Shown: piece by piece, positions 1 through 12,761 of the stretch
How the letters are laid out: the number at the start of each line of letters is the position of its first letter
How positions within the stretch are numbered: the stretch's first letter is position 1
NCBI GenBank assembly: GCA_030272585.1
Contig: BSYQ01000005.1
Span: 186,001-250,000 of the forward strand
Length of the DNA stretch: 64,000 bases
Source: Bryopsis sp. KO-2023
Lineage: Eukaryota; Chlorophyta; Ulvophyceae; Bryopsidales; Bryopsidaceae
Reading direction: 5' to 3'
The notes under the pieces: generated by a model
What the model saw: the letters and a program-made list of their open reading frames with translations, nothing else
The model's database searches: none
Told to the model about the DNA's origin: nothing
Translations under genes and position numbers: made by a program

Positions 1-2236
1 TGTGCTCCAAATCTGCAATTGGTGAAACGATAAATGGAGAAACGATGGATAATTTGACTGGTGACATGGTTTGTTCTGGGGACAGGACTGGAGGCTTTTT
101 GTTCAATACACTGATAGGATTTATATGTTTATCCTTGAACATATTATTCGAATAGCTTTTGAGTGGATGTCCCAGACTACAAGGAAACCATGCTGCCAAC
201 GGTTTTTTTTTGCAGGGTAGTGAATGTGTGGTGAACTCTTGTTTTTCTCACAATTGATCCGAAACACTGTTTCATTTGGGCCAAGAAACTGAGAACCAAA
301 CGATGAGTCAAGTTCAAAAAGCCAAATCCATGAGATGAGCTAATATACCCAACAGCACAATAACATGTGGGGTGGGTGGAATGGTGGGTTCTTTGGATAT
401 ACCTGCAGGTATGTGTCTATATATATTTCGTATGCCTGCAAGTCAGACGCTTCCTGGCTTGTGAGAAAACCAACACCTTGTGATCAGAGTCCTTCAGAAA
501 TCTGACCCAGATAACACCCACCCAGGAAAAAGACTGAGAATTTTGAGAGGGCGAAAGAGTATTGGTCATGCATTTTTTTGCTCACTGCTGAGACACAGCA
601 TCTGACATCTCCTGTCAACTCAGTGCCCTGGCACAAACCACAACAACCCAACAACCCCCCAACAACAAATCAAAGTTTGAGCGAACTGTTCTACCCAGTC
701 ACATCAAATTCTGACAGAGAGACTCCATCCCACCGGATGACACTTGCTAACAACTCATTTGGTTTATCTTGCATGCACCAAACCCTCCAACCCAGAGTTC
801 CAAGAAGAAAAAGTACTCCATGTTTTCGACATGATCTCTGCCCCCACTCCTTTTGTTGCCAAAAAACCCCAGCAAAAACAACTGTTTCTTCTTGTGGCGG
901 AGGCGCGCCCAGTTTTTTTACAAAGAAATGCCAAAAGAACCAGAAAAAAGGGATGCGGACTCCATACATTTTTTGCTTCACGAAAACTGTGCATGAAAAC
1001 TGGAACACACTCCACAATGCAATCTACAGTTCCTATAGCGAGAGGCGATCCTTATCCGTTGCTCCAATAAACCACAGAATATCAGACTATTTTACTACAA
1101 GCTGTAGGAAATGTTTTGTGATTGTGTGCAGATAGTTTGGCTGAGGCCCTACATTGTTGATGGGGATGTCAATTCCTAAGCATACTTCGCAACAGTATTG
1201 GGGACTTGGTTTCAACCAACAATTAACGAACACAAACGTAAGACGAAAGGTACATTCAAAAATATCTCCCATATTAAATTGTGGTAGATTCTTCCGTTTG
1301 CACCAAAGGCTTCAGGAAAGCCATGGAGCGGACCTTAAAAAACATCAACGTTGAAAATATAAAATATAAAAAAACATGAAAGGGTGCTATATTAAATAAT
1401 ATATTGTCATTTTCCTTGGGGACAGGGGACCCGTAGCGCAAAAAGAAACCATGCCTGTATGTTGAATGAAAAGGAAAACCAAAATAGAAGTAATTTTTCC
1501 CAGTTTTTGTTTTCAGTTTGTTGTCCCACTTCCATGGGGTGCAAGAAAGTACCAAACTGATATTGATGAACTTCTCATTCTAGTGTTTTTTGTACATTAC
1601 ACAATTTTGTAATATTGCCAATTGTAAGTATAGACCTCCCCAGGGAGGGAGGGGTAGTGGGGTTTAAAAGGAGGAGATTCAGATGTTGGGGGGTTGATTC
1701 TATTGGGACAGAGGGTGCCACACTTTATTCTGGGCAAAGGTAATCAAGCGAAGCAAAAGCTTGTCGGCCTTTTCTCAACAGGTACCTGTGGCACATTTTG
1801 AATTTCTTGTCTGGTGAGAGTCATAATTGTCCGATTGATTGATTGTACAAAAAGTTCTGTTTCACAAATCATTTTGTACTCGTCAGAAGCATGCAGTATG
1901 CAAAGGAAAAATCTATTTCAAAGCACAAGATGCGTTTTTGCTTATCGTGGAATTCTATTTATACTCTATTTATACTCGTTTTGGTTTTGGGAGTTGGACT
2001 CTCGCTCAGGACAGACTTCACTCCAAAGTTGAGGTCCTATGCTCTTTTTCTTGCAAATTGAACATGTCTTCAGCCTATCTACAAAAACCTATGCACCAAA
2101 TAATCATCAACTTCCCTCCGAGATTCCCCAACCCCTCTTCCCCCTGTTTTCCCAAAAAATAAGACAACAAAAGCAACATATTGCAATCAACCAACTGTTG
2201 GGATTTGAACAAAAACTGGAACCCCCACCATTGATT
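1..2236. other. No recognised gene; 3' flank of ELL
   Basis: I find no open frame here with recognisable protein similarity. The longest frames (about 185 residues near 578-1135 and overlapping ones near 1814-2635) have compositions typical of chance frames, overlap each other in several phases, and lack convincing splice signals. The part next to 2236 should contain the 3' UTR of the minus-strand ELL gene. Runs of A, T and C are common, as in the other intergenic parts of this window. Confidence 0.5.
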
Positions 2237-5200
2237 TCAACGTTGCTGATCGAAATTGACCAAGAAATCCTCCATCTTGGATCGGCACGATTTCAACTCT
2301 TCGTGGAGGGTGTGGAAAGCATCGGACCATTTCACAGAGAGAGTCCCAGTGGCAATCCAATCGGTTTTCAATTGACAAAAAGCTCCATCTTGTTCGTCCT
2401 CCCCCCCAGTGCCGTTTTCCAGCTGAGACATCAAACCTTCGAAGTAGCGCCGGTTGTTCTCGATCAAATTATGAAGCCGGGAGTATACCTTGTACTTTTC
2501 GCCATACTCCTCCTGTTTCAGAGATTAACAAGAAAACAGTGTTTAAAGAAGGATTCAGCAAAACCCGAGAGTTACCCATGGAGATATTGCCGAAAGGTAC
2601 AGCCCTTGTTGTTTGCTAGTTGTTACGCTTCTTAAAAATGATGAAATCAAATTAGCACACGACCACAAGGGAGGTTGATTTGGCAATGCTCATTTGAAAC
2701 CAACTTTCAAGTCTTGCACATGGGATCAGAAGGATTTAGGTGTTGGTACTGTTTCAGAAATGAAAAGGACAAAAGACCCCGAGGACTGACCTGTGCCTTT
2801 TCAAAATCCTCATTAGTAATGATATCTTCGGTCATTTTGGGCTCCCGACAGACATACTCCACAAACCAGTCCTCCTCCAACGCATCTGGGGTCAAAAAGC
2901 TGGGAACATATTTCTTGGTCATAGCAATGGGTTTTGCACTCTTAGTCTCCGCTGTCCCAGCCTTTTTTTTGCTCTTTTTCAGCGTTATTTTCTCTGTTTT
3001 CACTGGACGGCTCCCAGTCTGACTGGTGGAGCCCTGACCCTGTGCCTGACTCAGTGATTTCGGTTGCCTTTCCACCGGCTCTCGAGCTGGCAGTTTGGGT
3101 GTGGTGTTTTGCTCGAGGGAGGATCTGGCAACCGAGGGGGGGGCTTCCGGTCGATCCACCTTCCTGGATTTGGACCTTGTTTCTTCAGTGGGGCTGGGGT
3201 CTGGGTTCGTGTGTGTGCTGTGGGAAGGGGTGACTTTGACCGCCAGATTCATCGTTGACCTTGGCCTTTTCAAGCGCCGTCTGGGTGCGGGTTCTTTGGT
3301 TGGCAGGAGCTGAGGGGAAGGCTGGGGTTGAGGTGGGGGTGGCTGAGGATGGGACCTTGACGAAGGGCCGGAGGGTCTGCACAAAACAAGAAACACACAC
3401 TCTGTTGAAAAAGTATAGACACAACCTTCCTTCCGTGTTTACGTTGCGATAGATCCATGGTTCAATGGTTTCTGCATTAAAAAAATTAGTATGGCCGATT
3501 CGATGTAATCGAAAGAATGATATCCTGGATACTTCGAACCATATTCTTCTCCCTAAACAGGGTGCTGAAAATCGAAATGCACATAAATTTTCAGGGAAAA
3601 GTTCACTGCAATCGATCTGGGTAGAAATTGGAGTCTGTAGATGCCCCATGAAAACTTGATGGTCTCCTGTTAGGGTTCTACTTCCAACGAGTTTCGCTGT
3701 GTTTCACATCTTGACCAGTCTTACTCACCTGGCTGGCAAATTAAGAAGGAAAAAAAGAACTTGACCCCCCCCCCCCAAAAAAAAAAAAATCAATTTCTGA
3801 GTGTACCTTGTCCCTGGAGGTGTTGCCTTTGGATGTCTGACCATTTCAGCGCGGGCTCCAGGAATAACAGCATCGGCTGCTTGAAAACCTTTTGAATTAC
3901 CTTTTTTGAAAGTAAAAGAAGGGGCAAACAGATTTATCAGTCAGTTGGCAGAGTGATGAGGCAAAATCACATCGGAACTTTCTTTTTGGGGGGGGGGAAG
4001 AAACTCTCTGTTTGAATGAACCAAACCAAAGAGGGTAAAACAAGGGAAAAACCCAACGACCCCCGTCCCCCCTCCTTTCCCTTATTTCAAAAGGAGAAAA
4101 CAATCACCTGTACTGCAAAAAAAAGGAATCTGCTCGGTGTTTGAAGTTTTCAACGCTCACATTCAAGAAGACATGGCCCCTAGCTATCCCAAAAGAAGCA
4201 TAACTGGAACAGAACTTCTCCCTCCCCCAAAAAAACAAATCCACCTACCCCGCTTGTTTTTGGCTTGAGCAGTGCCCTTCGCTTTTGCAGGGCCTCCGTT
4301 TTGTTGAACGAATTTTTCGGCCTCTTCGTGGAATTCTGGCTTCAGGGAGTATTTGTTGGGCCCTGTGTATGAGCAAATGCTCATCACTGTCCGGCGAATA
4401 TACTCTTTGGGGGGTATTCTATCCCGCTTCATTTTGCCCTTGTGGTAGCAATCCACCACCGCTTGCTGAATGGTCTACAACACCCCACCGACAAAATGCA
4501 ATGTATCAAAATATGTCAAAATTGACCATGTCTTTTCCCCACAGACACCACCCTCAAACAAAAGGTTTGTCAACCCAGTCAGACTTTATTTTTTAATCCG
4601 ATGAAACAAGGACCAATATTACTCATCCAAAATGTGTATTAGTGGCCTGCATGGGTCCTGCTCCCTGGCATGATTTAATTGAGAAACTGAAACAAGAAAA
4701 AAAAGCATTGCCGACTGGTACCAACAAATCAAGAGTGTGGCTTGAACAAGATGCGATCGGAAAAAACTCCAGAACGGTCCAACACGAGTGGAAAAAAACA
4801 ACAACAATAACAGTGTATCAGTTGTTGATTGGCATTCCCAATACAAAAGCACATGGGGTGGCACACAACCCCAGGGGCTGAGAAACGAAAAAGGCCATTG
4901 CCTACCTTCAACGAATATGGCCTTTCGAAGAACAGTGCCAAAAGGCACATTCTTGCATCGTCCATTCTAGCAGCAGCGATGGCTGCTTCGCTGGTCACCT
5001 CCACTTTTTCCACCGGGGCCCTGGAAGCAAAAATTCCAAGCTGGTTGCTGGGGCCCCCTCCGCTCCCGCCTGACAATCGAGAAAAGTAACACACAGCTGA
5101 TTAAGATCCACCTTTCCATTATCATACCAGGAGAGGAAAATCACCACATTACGGTCAGCGAAAAAAATTAGAATTAAAAAATTAAATTCAAGTTTGCTGC

Positions 5201-7553
5201 GGCTACATGGTATATTACACTCCAAAATATATTCATATGATACATTACGAAACACATATGATGACATAATTTAAGAATAAATTTTATCTGCATGAAAAAA
5301 TGACTATAACTTGGCAACAATTCTCGGGAGCTCCCCCTTGCCCCTGTGTAAACTGATGTTGAATAAATAAATACTCATCGACGGATATGTCAGGAATGCT
5401 ACCTCTTCCTTTTGGAGCAGGTTTCGGTGCTTCCGGCGATTTCTCCCCCAGCGTCCTGCCTGCCATTTTGGAGGTCGCCCCCATGCGACCACCAGCAGCC
5501 ATTGGCCTCATCACCACAGGGCTAACCTTCTTGGCCGTCGCCGCTGTTTTCAACCAGCAAGCCAGTTTCAATCGTTATACATTAGCATTCAATAGGATGA
5601 AAAAACAAAGGAAATACTTATGGAAACTGCTGAAGCCATTCTTTTTGCCCCCCCCACTTCCGCTGGAAGGGTTTGAAATGACGTGACAGGTGAATATGCC
5701 GAATTTAAGTGTGAAGGGCTGAGCAATTGAAGAAACGATTGGGTGGTTGACCACAATCCAATTTTGGCTTGAAATTGGACCTTCTGAAAAGCCTTCCTTC
5801 AGGTGTTAATGAAACGTCCAACCAAGATGACACTCATTTCAACACACCTCTATTTCCTGGCCGAATAATTCGCCGCACCACGGTTTTCTCGGATGGCCCT
5901 ACACAAGCAAAAAATATTATAAACAAACATCACTCCAGGTCATCTGCACAGTGATTGTCGCACAGCGGCAGCTGTTTTTTGGTTAAAATCTACCTAAAAT
6001 TTTTAAAAATGTATGTTGGCCGCTCATTGTTGGGGTCAAGAAAATTCCCCAAACATTACAGTCATATTAAAATCTTTGCTTGTTCGGGAAGAAAGGCAAA
6101 AACGAAGGGAGAAAACATTTGGAATTTCAAAACTGAGTTATTCTTTTGCCTAACAAGGGAGGAAGCGGGGTGACATCTGAAACAGGTATGGAGATCTTGA
6201 TTTGTTTCTTGTTGAATAAGCAGGGTCCAATTATAATACAACACAAAAAATAACTCTATATTAATTTGCGTTGTGGACGGGCTACACGGGGCAATTGATC
6301 GCGATGTAATAACAGTTTCATAAAAGAAAACTGAGTAACGCACAGCATTTGGTGAAAAAACTTTCAAGAGTGTTTGAAAGGGGTGTGATCATTTGACCAC
6401 TGCCGGAAATTCACCTTTCATGGGTATGGAGTCCAACTTGACCGCTTTCGGTCTGGCTTGAACCGACGCTTTTTCCTTCCTTACCCTATCAATTTCTTCT
6501 GCATCTAGTTTTCTCTGGAAAAAAAACACCCCCCCAAGTGAATTTCTCCGAGGCTGCTCCAAATCCTATCTTATTTTCGAGTGTTTTTCAGATGATTGAC
6601 AGCTCCAAAAGTTCACAACCAAACTTTGCTGGATACCAACCATTATGCTCATATTTTTAAGCAAAAACAAAAGAGCAAGAAACTTTGAGCAGATGGTGGG
6701 TGGACTGCATGAAAATTCCATGCATGCCCCGGATTCGAACAAATGCATGCATGCATGCATCCCTCGACCAGGCATCCAGATTCATTCCAATTCTTTCTGC
6801 AAATCTCCCAACGTGTCTGACGCGTTTCTTTCATCGCCAAACCAACGAGGTAAGGTGTGCAACAACCCCCCCCCAAAAAAACATATAGTAGGAAAAAACT
6901 ATTAATCCGACGTTGGGTGAATGTAAAAACGTCAGTCGACAAGGAAACCGCAAGGTTTGCCAGTCAGGAGGGAATACCTGGACTTGGAGTTTGTGAGTGA
7001 CAGAGGCGACTTTTTTGCCTGGCCCATCCTTCTTCAGCCCCGGGGGCACTTGCAGCAAGACGCATGAGCGTTCCGGAACCGAACGGAAGTTGAACTCCCG
7101 ACCTCCGACGGAAATCACCTGGCAACCCGGAAAGAAAAAAGCTCAACAAGCAAAAAAAACAAACCGTCCAGTTCCTGTCTAACCGTTGGAAAAAACCGTC
7201 GACAACCTTTCCGACGTAAGAATATCCCCTTTCGTTGCTTCGCCCCACGAGACGAAGGACGCCATCCCCGTTTGCAAGTTTTCGATACTCACATTGCCGT
7301 CATTTTCGCGCTCTCCTACTCGCACGGAAACCTTTTCGCCCGACTGCAGCGCCTTGAGTAAAGATTCCTTCAGCGCCGGGGTCAGGCGAATGTGAGCAGC
7401 GGTCCCCACGGGTGGTCCACCAGCAACGTTAACCGTAACCCTTTTCGCAGGCATCGTGGTTTCTTGGCCCACGTTTTTCGACCCCACAGTGTCGGTGACA
7501 GCGGTCGTCGAAGGGCGAATTTGACGAAGAGTCAATTCTGCACGTTTGGGCAA
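2237..7553 (-). CDS. ELL: RNA polymerase II elongation factor ELL, 11 exons, complete
   Basis: ELL family proteins bind elongating RNA polymerase II in the nucleus and suppress pausing as part of super/little elongation complexes. Exons (minus): 7293-7553, 6978-7118, 6415-6514, 5848-5898, 5618-5662, 5403-5543, 4906-5069, 4249-4474, 3807-3876, 2791-3376, 2237-2512. All junctions are GT-AG and in phase, giving 686 residues. Residues 1 to about 165 resemble the ELL N-terminal domain (HIRLTPALKESLLKAL, then VISVGGREFNF). About 246-376 is the winged-helix region (ARMCLLALFFERPYSLK, then a wing near KYSLKPEF). Residues 400-560 are basic and proline-rich, without clear structure. From about 575 to the end lies the occludin/ELL homology domain (EEYGEKYKVYSRLHNLI ... 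FHTLHEELKSCRSKMEDF), which in animals binds other elongation-complex subunits. The start is the first ATG of the conserved frame. The donor of the 45-nt exon (GTATTT) is the least certain junction. Confidence 0.85.
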
Positions 7554-8580
7554 AGAGCTTACTAAGCTTGTTGCGCTTCAAAATGCTGTCATATTTTTCT
7601 GGCCCCTCTGAAAAAGAATGGCTGGAAGCAAATTCGGTAGAAAAATATCAAGTCGATGCAAGCCTGGGTGAAATTGTGAGAATTCAACCCTACCCAACCC
7701 ATTTAGCCAAAAAGAATATGCCCAGGCTGCACAATTCCAGGTTCTTCTTCTGGACCTGCCCAATGCATGTAAATAGATATTTGACTGTTGTTGGGCTGGA
7801 GATTCCGATGGACTGGGGAGAGACAGTCAGTTTTGGGAAATGTGGTACATTAAGACATGAATGCGACTGTTTAGTCATAGCTTGGGGAAAGAGGAATCGG
7901 GAAGGATAAGGTGGTGTCTGTGAGAGGAAAAACTGACTCTTGTAAAAAGTTTGGTAGCAACTTTGTGTCTCGAGGGTCTTACACTGTAAAATCTAATTCT
8001 GTTGGGATGAATAATTTTTCTGCCGTTTCCAAAAGGCAACTGGGCCAAAAAGAGTCCGCCATTCAGCCTGAATTCAGGCCATATTCGAGTGCACACTTAT
8101 GCATGAAGTTGAAAAAACGAACGAACCTATTTGCAGTTACTGATGCACACTTTAAGCGGCAAGGTGCCAGGATATTCCCTTTCTGCACGAAAAGTTGCCA
8201 ACCGAAGCTTTTCTCGGAAATGTCGCGATCCGCAATGTTCTGTGAGGCGGATGCATTCCCACTCCCTGCACAGCGACAGCTTTGTGCCAAAGCGACAAAA
8301 TTCGATTAGCCAGTTGTTCACCATGGTGAACAACCTAGAAACCAAGGAAAACACGTGTGCTAGGGGACACATGTTTCAGTTGATGATTTGCCCTGGAAAC
8401 CTGCAACGTGTTTTCGATGCAGACTGTTCCTCCAGGGTTCTCTTCTCCAAGGGATTTGCGCTACCGTTCCCTTCTCAAAAAGCGGATTTTTAACCAGTGA
8501 CTTGCCCTTCAGTGAAAGAAGGCGACTTTGGTGGTGAAAAGGGAAGGAGATTAGCGACAAGAGGAAAAAATGAAGTCTGA
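7554..8580. other. Intergenic, nothing recognised
   Basis: This is the 5' flank of ELL. Several overlapping frames of 60-130 codons occur on both strands but none shows recognisable similarity or splice structure. I see no RNA gene. The next repeat element starts at 8581. Confidence 0.4.
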
Positions 8581-9300
8581 CACTATGGGAAGTCGCGTTC
8601 TGTGCGGGGTGTTTTTGAAACCCCGCACAGAAGCCTGAAACCCGTGTTTTGCCTCGCACAGGGACAGAATAGCCCCGCACGGCTCTGTGCCCCGGTTTGG
8701 GCCGGTTGGGTACGGGGTCCCAATTTGACCCCGCACAGACTGGAACCCCGCACACGGAACCTGACGTCTTTCCCGTTGTGGGACCCCGCACAGATGAAAC
8801 ATAGCCCCGTACAGTGTGCGGGGTATCCGTTTGTTTGTACGGGGACTCTGTGCGGGGTGGATATGAAAGACGTCGGATTCCGTGTGCGGGGTTCCAGTCT
8901 GTGCGGGGTCAAATTGGGACCCCGTACCCAACCGGCCCAAACCGGGGCACAGAGCCGTGCGGGGCTATTCTGTCCCTGTGCGTGGGTGTTCAGGGTGCTG
9001 TGCGATTCTGGAACCACCCCGCACGAAAGAGTCATACCCTCGTACAGCTGTGCGGGGTCTCTGTGCGGGGTGGCTGTGAAAACCTTGTGCGGGCTCCTCT
9101 TGTCTGTGTGCGGGGTGATTGTTGAAGGCGTGTGCCAGCGTATTCCGCCCCCGTGCGGGGTCCTTATCTGTGTGTGCGGGGTGGTTGGTGAAGGCGTGTG
9201 CCGGTGTATTTCGTCCCTGTGCGGGGTCGCTGTGCGGGGTTATGTTGTGTGCATGCTGTGTGATTGTAGAAACATCTGTGTTGTGGTTGTTACAATAAAA
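8581..9300. repeat. GTGCGGGG repeat element with long hairpin
   Basis: The stretch opens with CACTATGGGAA and then carries more than twenty copies of GTGCGGGG or its complement CCCCGCAC. It contains a 13-bp hairpin (8598-8610 with 8620-8632, 9-nt loop). It also has a 118-bp inverted repeat (8655-8772 with 8865-8982, only two mismatches, 92-nt spacer). From about 9040 to 9240 the motif continues as an irregular tandem array with a unit of roughly 70-80 bp (GGCGTGTGCC...). A frame of 235 codons runs through it, but it only translates the repeat. The opening CACTATGGGAA also ends the small element at 19182-19431 in the opposite orientation, so the two look like members of one family. No transposase is visible; a non-autonomous DNA element is a reasonable inference. 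Confidence 0.75.
8655..8982. repeat. 118-bp inverted repeat with 92-nt spacer
   Basis: The left arm 8655-8772 and right arm 8865-8982 are reverse complements over 118 bp with two mismatches near the inner end, both transitions. The arms contain phased CCCCGCAC units. The transcript of either strand would fold into a very long GC-rich hairpin. Confidence 0.9.
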
Positions 9301-9626
9301 CTACGATGACAAGACCCCCTTTGAATGTAGACCCCATTTTTTTTATCAAAGACTTGCCCATTCCCACTTATTCCAAAAAAGAAATAGAAACAAAAAAAAA
9401 GGCCCAAAACCATGAACTCCAATCCTACCATTCCGACCCTGCGCTTGTCTTTCAATAAAACAGACCCACTGACCCACTTCCAACTGTTCTATCATATGCA
9501 TATGAATCCGGGTTCACTGAGGCTGGAAAAGTCTTAATAAAGTCAGTTTCCTGAATCAAAACCAAAGTGATGGGTCTGGGTGTTGCTGTTTTTTGCGTGT
9601 TTTTTTTTCAGTCTTCGATATTTTCG
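9301..9626. other. Intergenic, 3' flank of the condensin fragment
   Basis: No gene is recognisable. AATAAA motifs occur on the plus strand near 9293 and 9453, but nothing on that strand upstream is a convincing gene, so I do not call a terminator. Confidence 0.35.
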
Positions 9627-12600
9627 CTATATTTTCCCTAGCTGGTCAGGCCTAGCGGAGAGGGCGACCAACGCATCCACAGCAGCAGTGCTCGCACCGT
9701 ACCTAAATTGCATCGTTGTTTTTGTAATTTCCTTTTTTTTTAATGATTTGAGACAACTTCTGTAAATAAAATATGATGTCATCTTTTTCTTATCTAGAAA
9801 ATGAAAAACAGCTTCTAATATTCAAAAATAACGTTTTTGTTTCTCTTCCCTTTAAAAAACAAAAGGAAATTATATTCTCAAGCACATTTGAAAAAAAAGG
9901 GGGCAACCAAAAAAAAGAAAAGTTCATCAAAAGCAATTTTATTTTTGGAGGAAAAAAAATCAACACAGTCCTGCTACCCCTTTTTCTTTTATTATTCTTT
10001 CATTTTTTCTCTTTTTTCAAGGTGACACTCACCAGGAAGAGTCAGGCATGTTGTCATTCAGGATGACTGACAGCAGCGCCCCAATGACTGACTTGAATGA
10101 AGATGGCTTCGATGAATCGATGATTATCTCTTTCAACAATGTGCATGCATACTCCAATGCAACTACATCCACATCATCCACATGGAAAATCTATATATTT
10201 TCAACATGAAAAAAATAAATAAAAACAAAACCATTCAACCATTCATTGTTAAAACACAACCAGCCAATCAACCACAAACTTTAAAAATTCAGATTTCCCA
10301 AATCAAATGTAACGATTGTTTTTATTAGACATCCTTACAAATATTTACTTATTTCTTCTGTATATATATATACTACCTTAATTTATTTCCATACCACTTT
10401 TTAAAAAAATAAAAAATAGTACCTGTGTTTAATAACAAAAAGTTACCTGGATGATTGCATCCACATGTCCGACCAGCATGGGCCTCCACTGATCGATTCC
10501 CATAGTAAGTATTTGAATGGCACCCCTTGCCTAAGCAATAACAGAAAATTAAGGGTTTTCAACAATTTTTTTTCATTTTTTTTTCCTTTCAACTCTTTCT
10601 TTCGTCTATGAATTTCAGACTGAATTCACTTCAATACTTTGAATTTACAATCGTTCCACTTTAAAACTCTTGAGTATTTTTTTTAAATTTTTTTTATATA
10701 TTTCAATACACTTATGATGCAATCTTTTTAACATACCCAGATTTTGTTTGGAGCTCAAAGAAAAATGCAGAAAAATGAAAAGTGAAGTTTCGACCCTTTC
10801 CCCCTCCCCTTGTTCTTTTATTTCCTTTTTCTCTTTTTTTTTCTTTTTTTACAAGAATGAAATCGCTATGGAAAAAAAAAGAAAATTAAATCGCTTCCGA
10901 GAAAAAGAATAGATTTTTTTTTTCATACCTGAGTGTGTCAATGACATGTGGTGGTGATTTTGCCTCACAGCTGATTTGTTTTGCCAGACATCCAGGGGAT
11001 GTGCCTGTTGCATATGCATTTTTATCAATAACCTACCTCAATTTCCAACTAGGATGTTGAGAATGAGGATGTTTGTGTGTGTTTTTTCCAGGTGGAAATA
11101 AAAATAAATAAATAAATAAATAAATAAACAGCAAAATTATGAATTTAAAAACAAAAATTTACTGGAAAGGTCTTAATTCTCCAAAAAAAAAAGGAAAAGA
11201 AAGACAAGTCGAACTCGACTAAAATACACGAGTGGCCGAATTCCCATTTTTTTTCAAGTATATATAAAGAAATTCATCAAGGTTTTTATTACTAGATTTT
11301 TTTTTTCGACCCTTTTCGAATCCTCACCCTTTTGCTCTCCACCAAACGCGTCTTTGGCGAGAGGGGACAATTTCTTTTCGCGTCGTTTTTAACCTCTCTA
11401 TATCTGTTCGATATGAGGATCAGGGACATCGCGACGCTGTCTGGCAGACACCCACTTTTGCACAGATGTTTGACCATCTCTTCCAAAGACACCATTTCCT
11501 CCACAGTCACACCCACCGTCAGTCCGATCAAATTGTTTGCTGTCACCAGGGGATCTCCTGATGTTCCTGTTGGATTTTCAGAATCCTCATCTGACCAAGG
11601 TCATTAAAAAAATAAAGAAATGAGAAAATGAGAAAAAAAAACACTGATTGTGTTTTTTTTTTTTGTTTTTTTTTTTTAAACACTAGTTCTGAAGCCATTT
11701 TTGTTTTTGAATCTGATTTTTTTTGGTTTATTTTTTGCAACTCATTAACAGAAAAAAAAAATTAAAAAATTGTGTTTCACATAAATTCTTCGAGGCTTTT
11801 TTTTCTTTTTTCTTGAATTCAAAATGAGATTAAAACCCTTTTCCATGCAAAGTTTGAAAAACTCACTCTTCTTAATTTTATTTTTTTTCAATCAAAGTGT
11901 TATATTATTTCGCACTCACCAGGACTGTCGATGTGAATGTCTCTGAAAGCGTCAATGACTTTTGACTGAATGGATTTATCCATGCTGAATATCAAAGTCA
12001 ACATTGTTCTGACCGCATCATCCAGCCCTTCGATTTCGAACTACGAAAAAAAAAGGAAAAAAAAAATAAGACAGAAAAAAAAAGCCAATGCAATACGTAT
12101 GTTTCTATAAAATTCTGTTTTCACTTTCTTTGCCCAGATTTCAAAAATGGGTTGTCTTTTTCTTTCAGCAGCGTGATGGCAGCTTTCTGAATGAAGGCCG
12201 CCTTGTCTGACAGGTGTCGATAGCCCGCTTCTGCCAGCGGAACGTAGTGGTCTATCGGAATCACTTTGCTTTGCACCAGCATCGTCCACACTCCAAAAGT
12301 CCGAGCCCTGTGTGAAGGGTTTCATGTTCATCCGTTAGCATGGTGCTTTCAAATCTTTTCGGGTGCGGGGAAAAAAAAAAAAAAAAGCTAAAAAAGCAAA
12401 CACAAAAAAAACACGAAAAAAAACAAAAAAACTGAACCAAGAAAAACAGGAAAAAAAAATATACACAAACAAACAAAATGAAAGTAAACACAAAATGAAC
12501 CAAAAAAAAGCAGAAAAAAAAACAATTTATAAACCCCCCAAAAAATGAAAAAAAGAGAAATAAACCGAAAAAAAAACAAACAAACAAAATGAAATAGAAT

Positions 12601-12669
12601 AGAATGCTGCACGAGCGAACCCCCCTACCTCGTGTATGGGCGGACATCCAGGAACCTGTCCATCAGTCC
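9627..12669 (-). pseudogene. Truncated condensin complex subunit 1 (NCAPD2/CND1-like) gene fragment
   Basis: Condensin subunit 1 is a HEAT-repeat regulator that binds SMC2/SMC4 through the kleisin and drives mitotic chromosome compaction. Exon-like blocks (minus): 12629-12669, about 12130-12307, 11920-12040, 11394-11590, 10929-11004, 10447-10530, 10033-10190, 9627-9702. Their products match the middle of the family in order: LMDRFLDVRPYTR plus ARTFGVWTMLVQSK, FEIEGLDDAVRTMLTLIF, NLIGLTVGVTVEEMVSLEE, ARGAIQILTMG, and WYGASTAAVDALVALSA. The N-terminal third and about the last 500 residues of a typical 1,300-1,400-residue protein are absent. About 100 residues are missing between the second and third blocks, and the blocks at 10929-11004 and 10447-10530 do not join in phase. 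The last block stops at 9627. I therefore read it as a decayed or rearranged copy. Introns are unusually rich in A and T runs. A chromovirus sits 92 bp upstream of the first block. Confidence 0.7.
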
Positions 12670-12761
12670 CTAGCGCCCTGTTCTGAAACCTCAAGCTCCG
12701 CTCAACATCCACCACCCCCTTTTCTGAACACCCCATGAGCCTGCTTTCGTTAAACACCACA

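Noticed and set aside
578-1135. 185-codon open frame near the left edge
   Set aside because: Overlapped by similar frames in other phases and strands, no similarity, no splice context; looks like chance.
5600-5662. Possible AT-AC (minor spliceosome) intron in ELL at ATAAGT
   Set aside because: The donor AA|GTATTT two bases on gives correct phase and a normal GT-AG intron; no minor-class ATATCC donor is present.
8602-9309. 235-codon frame rich in CGV and PHR residues
   Set aside because: It only translates the GTGCGGGG repeats, and the mirrored arm yields the same peptides on the other strand.
12363-12647. Lys-rich (plus) and Phe-rich (minus) frames
   Set aside because: Products of A/T homopolymer runs in an intron of the condensin fragment.
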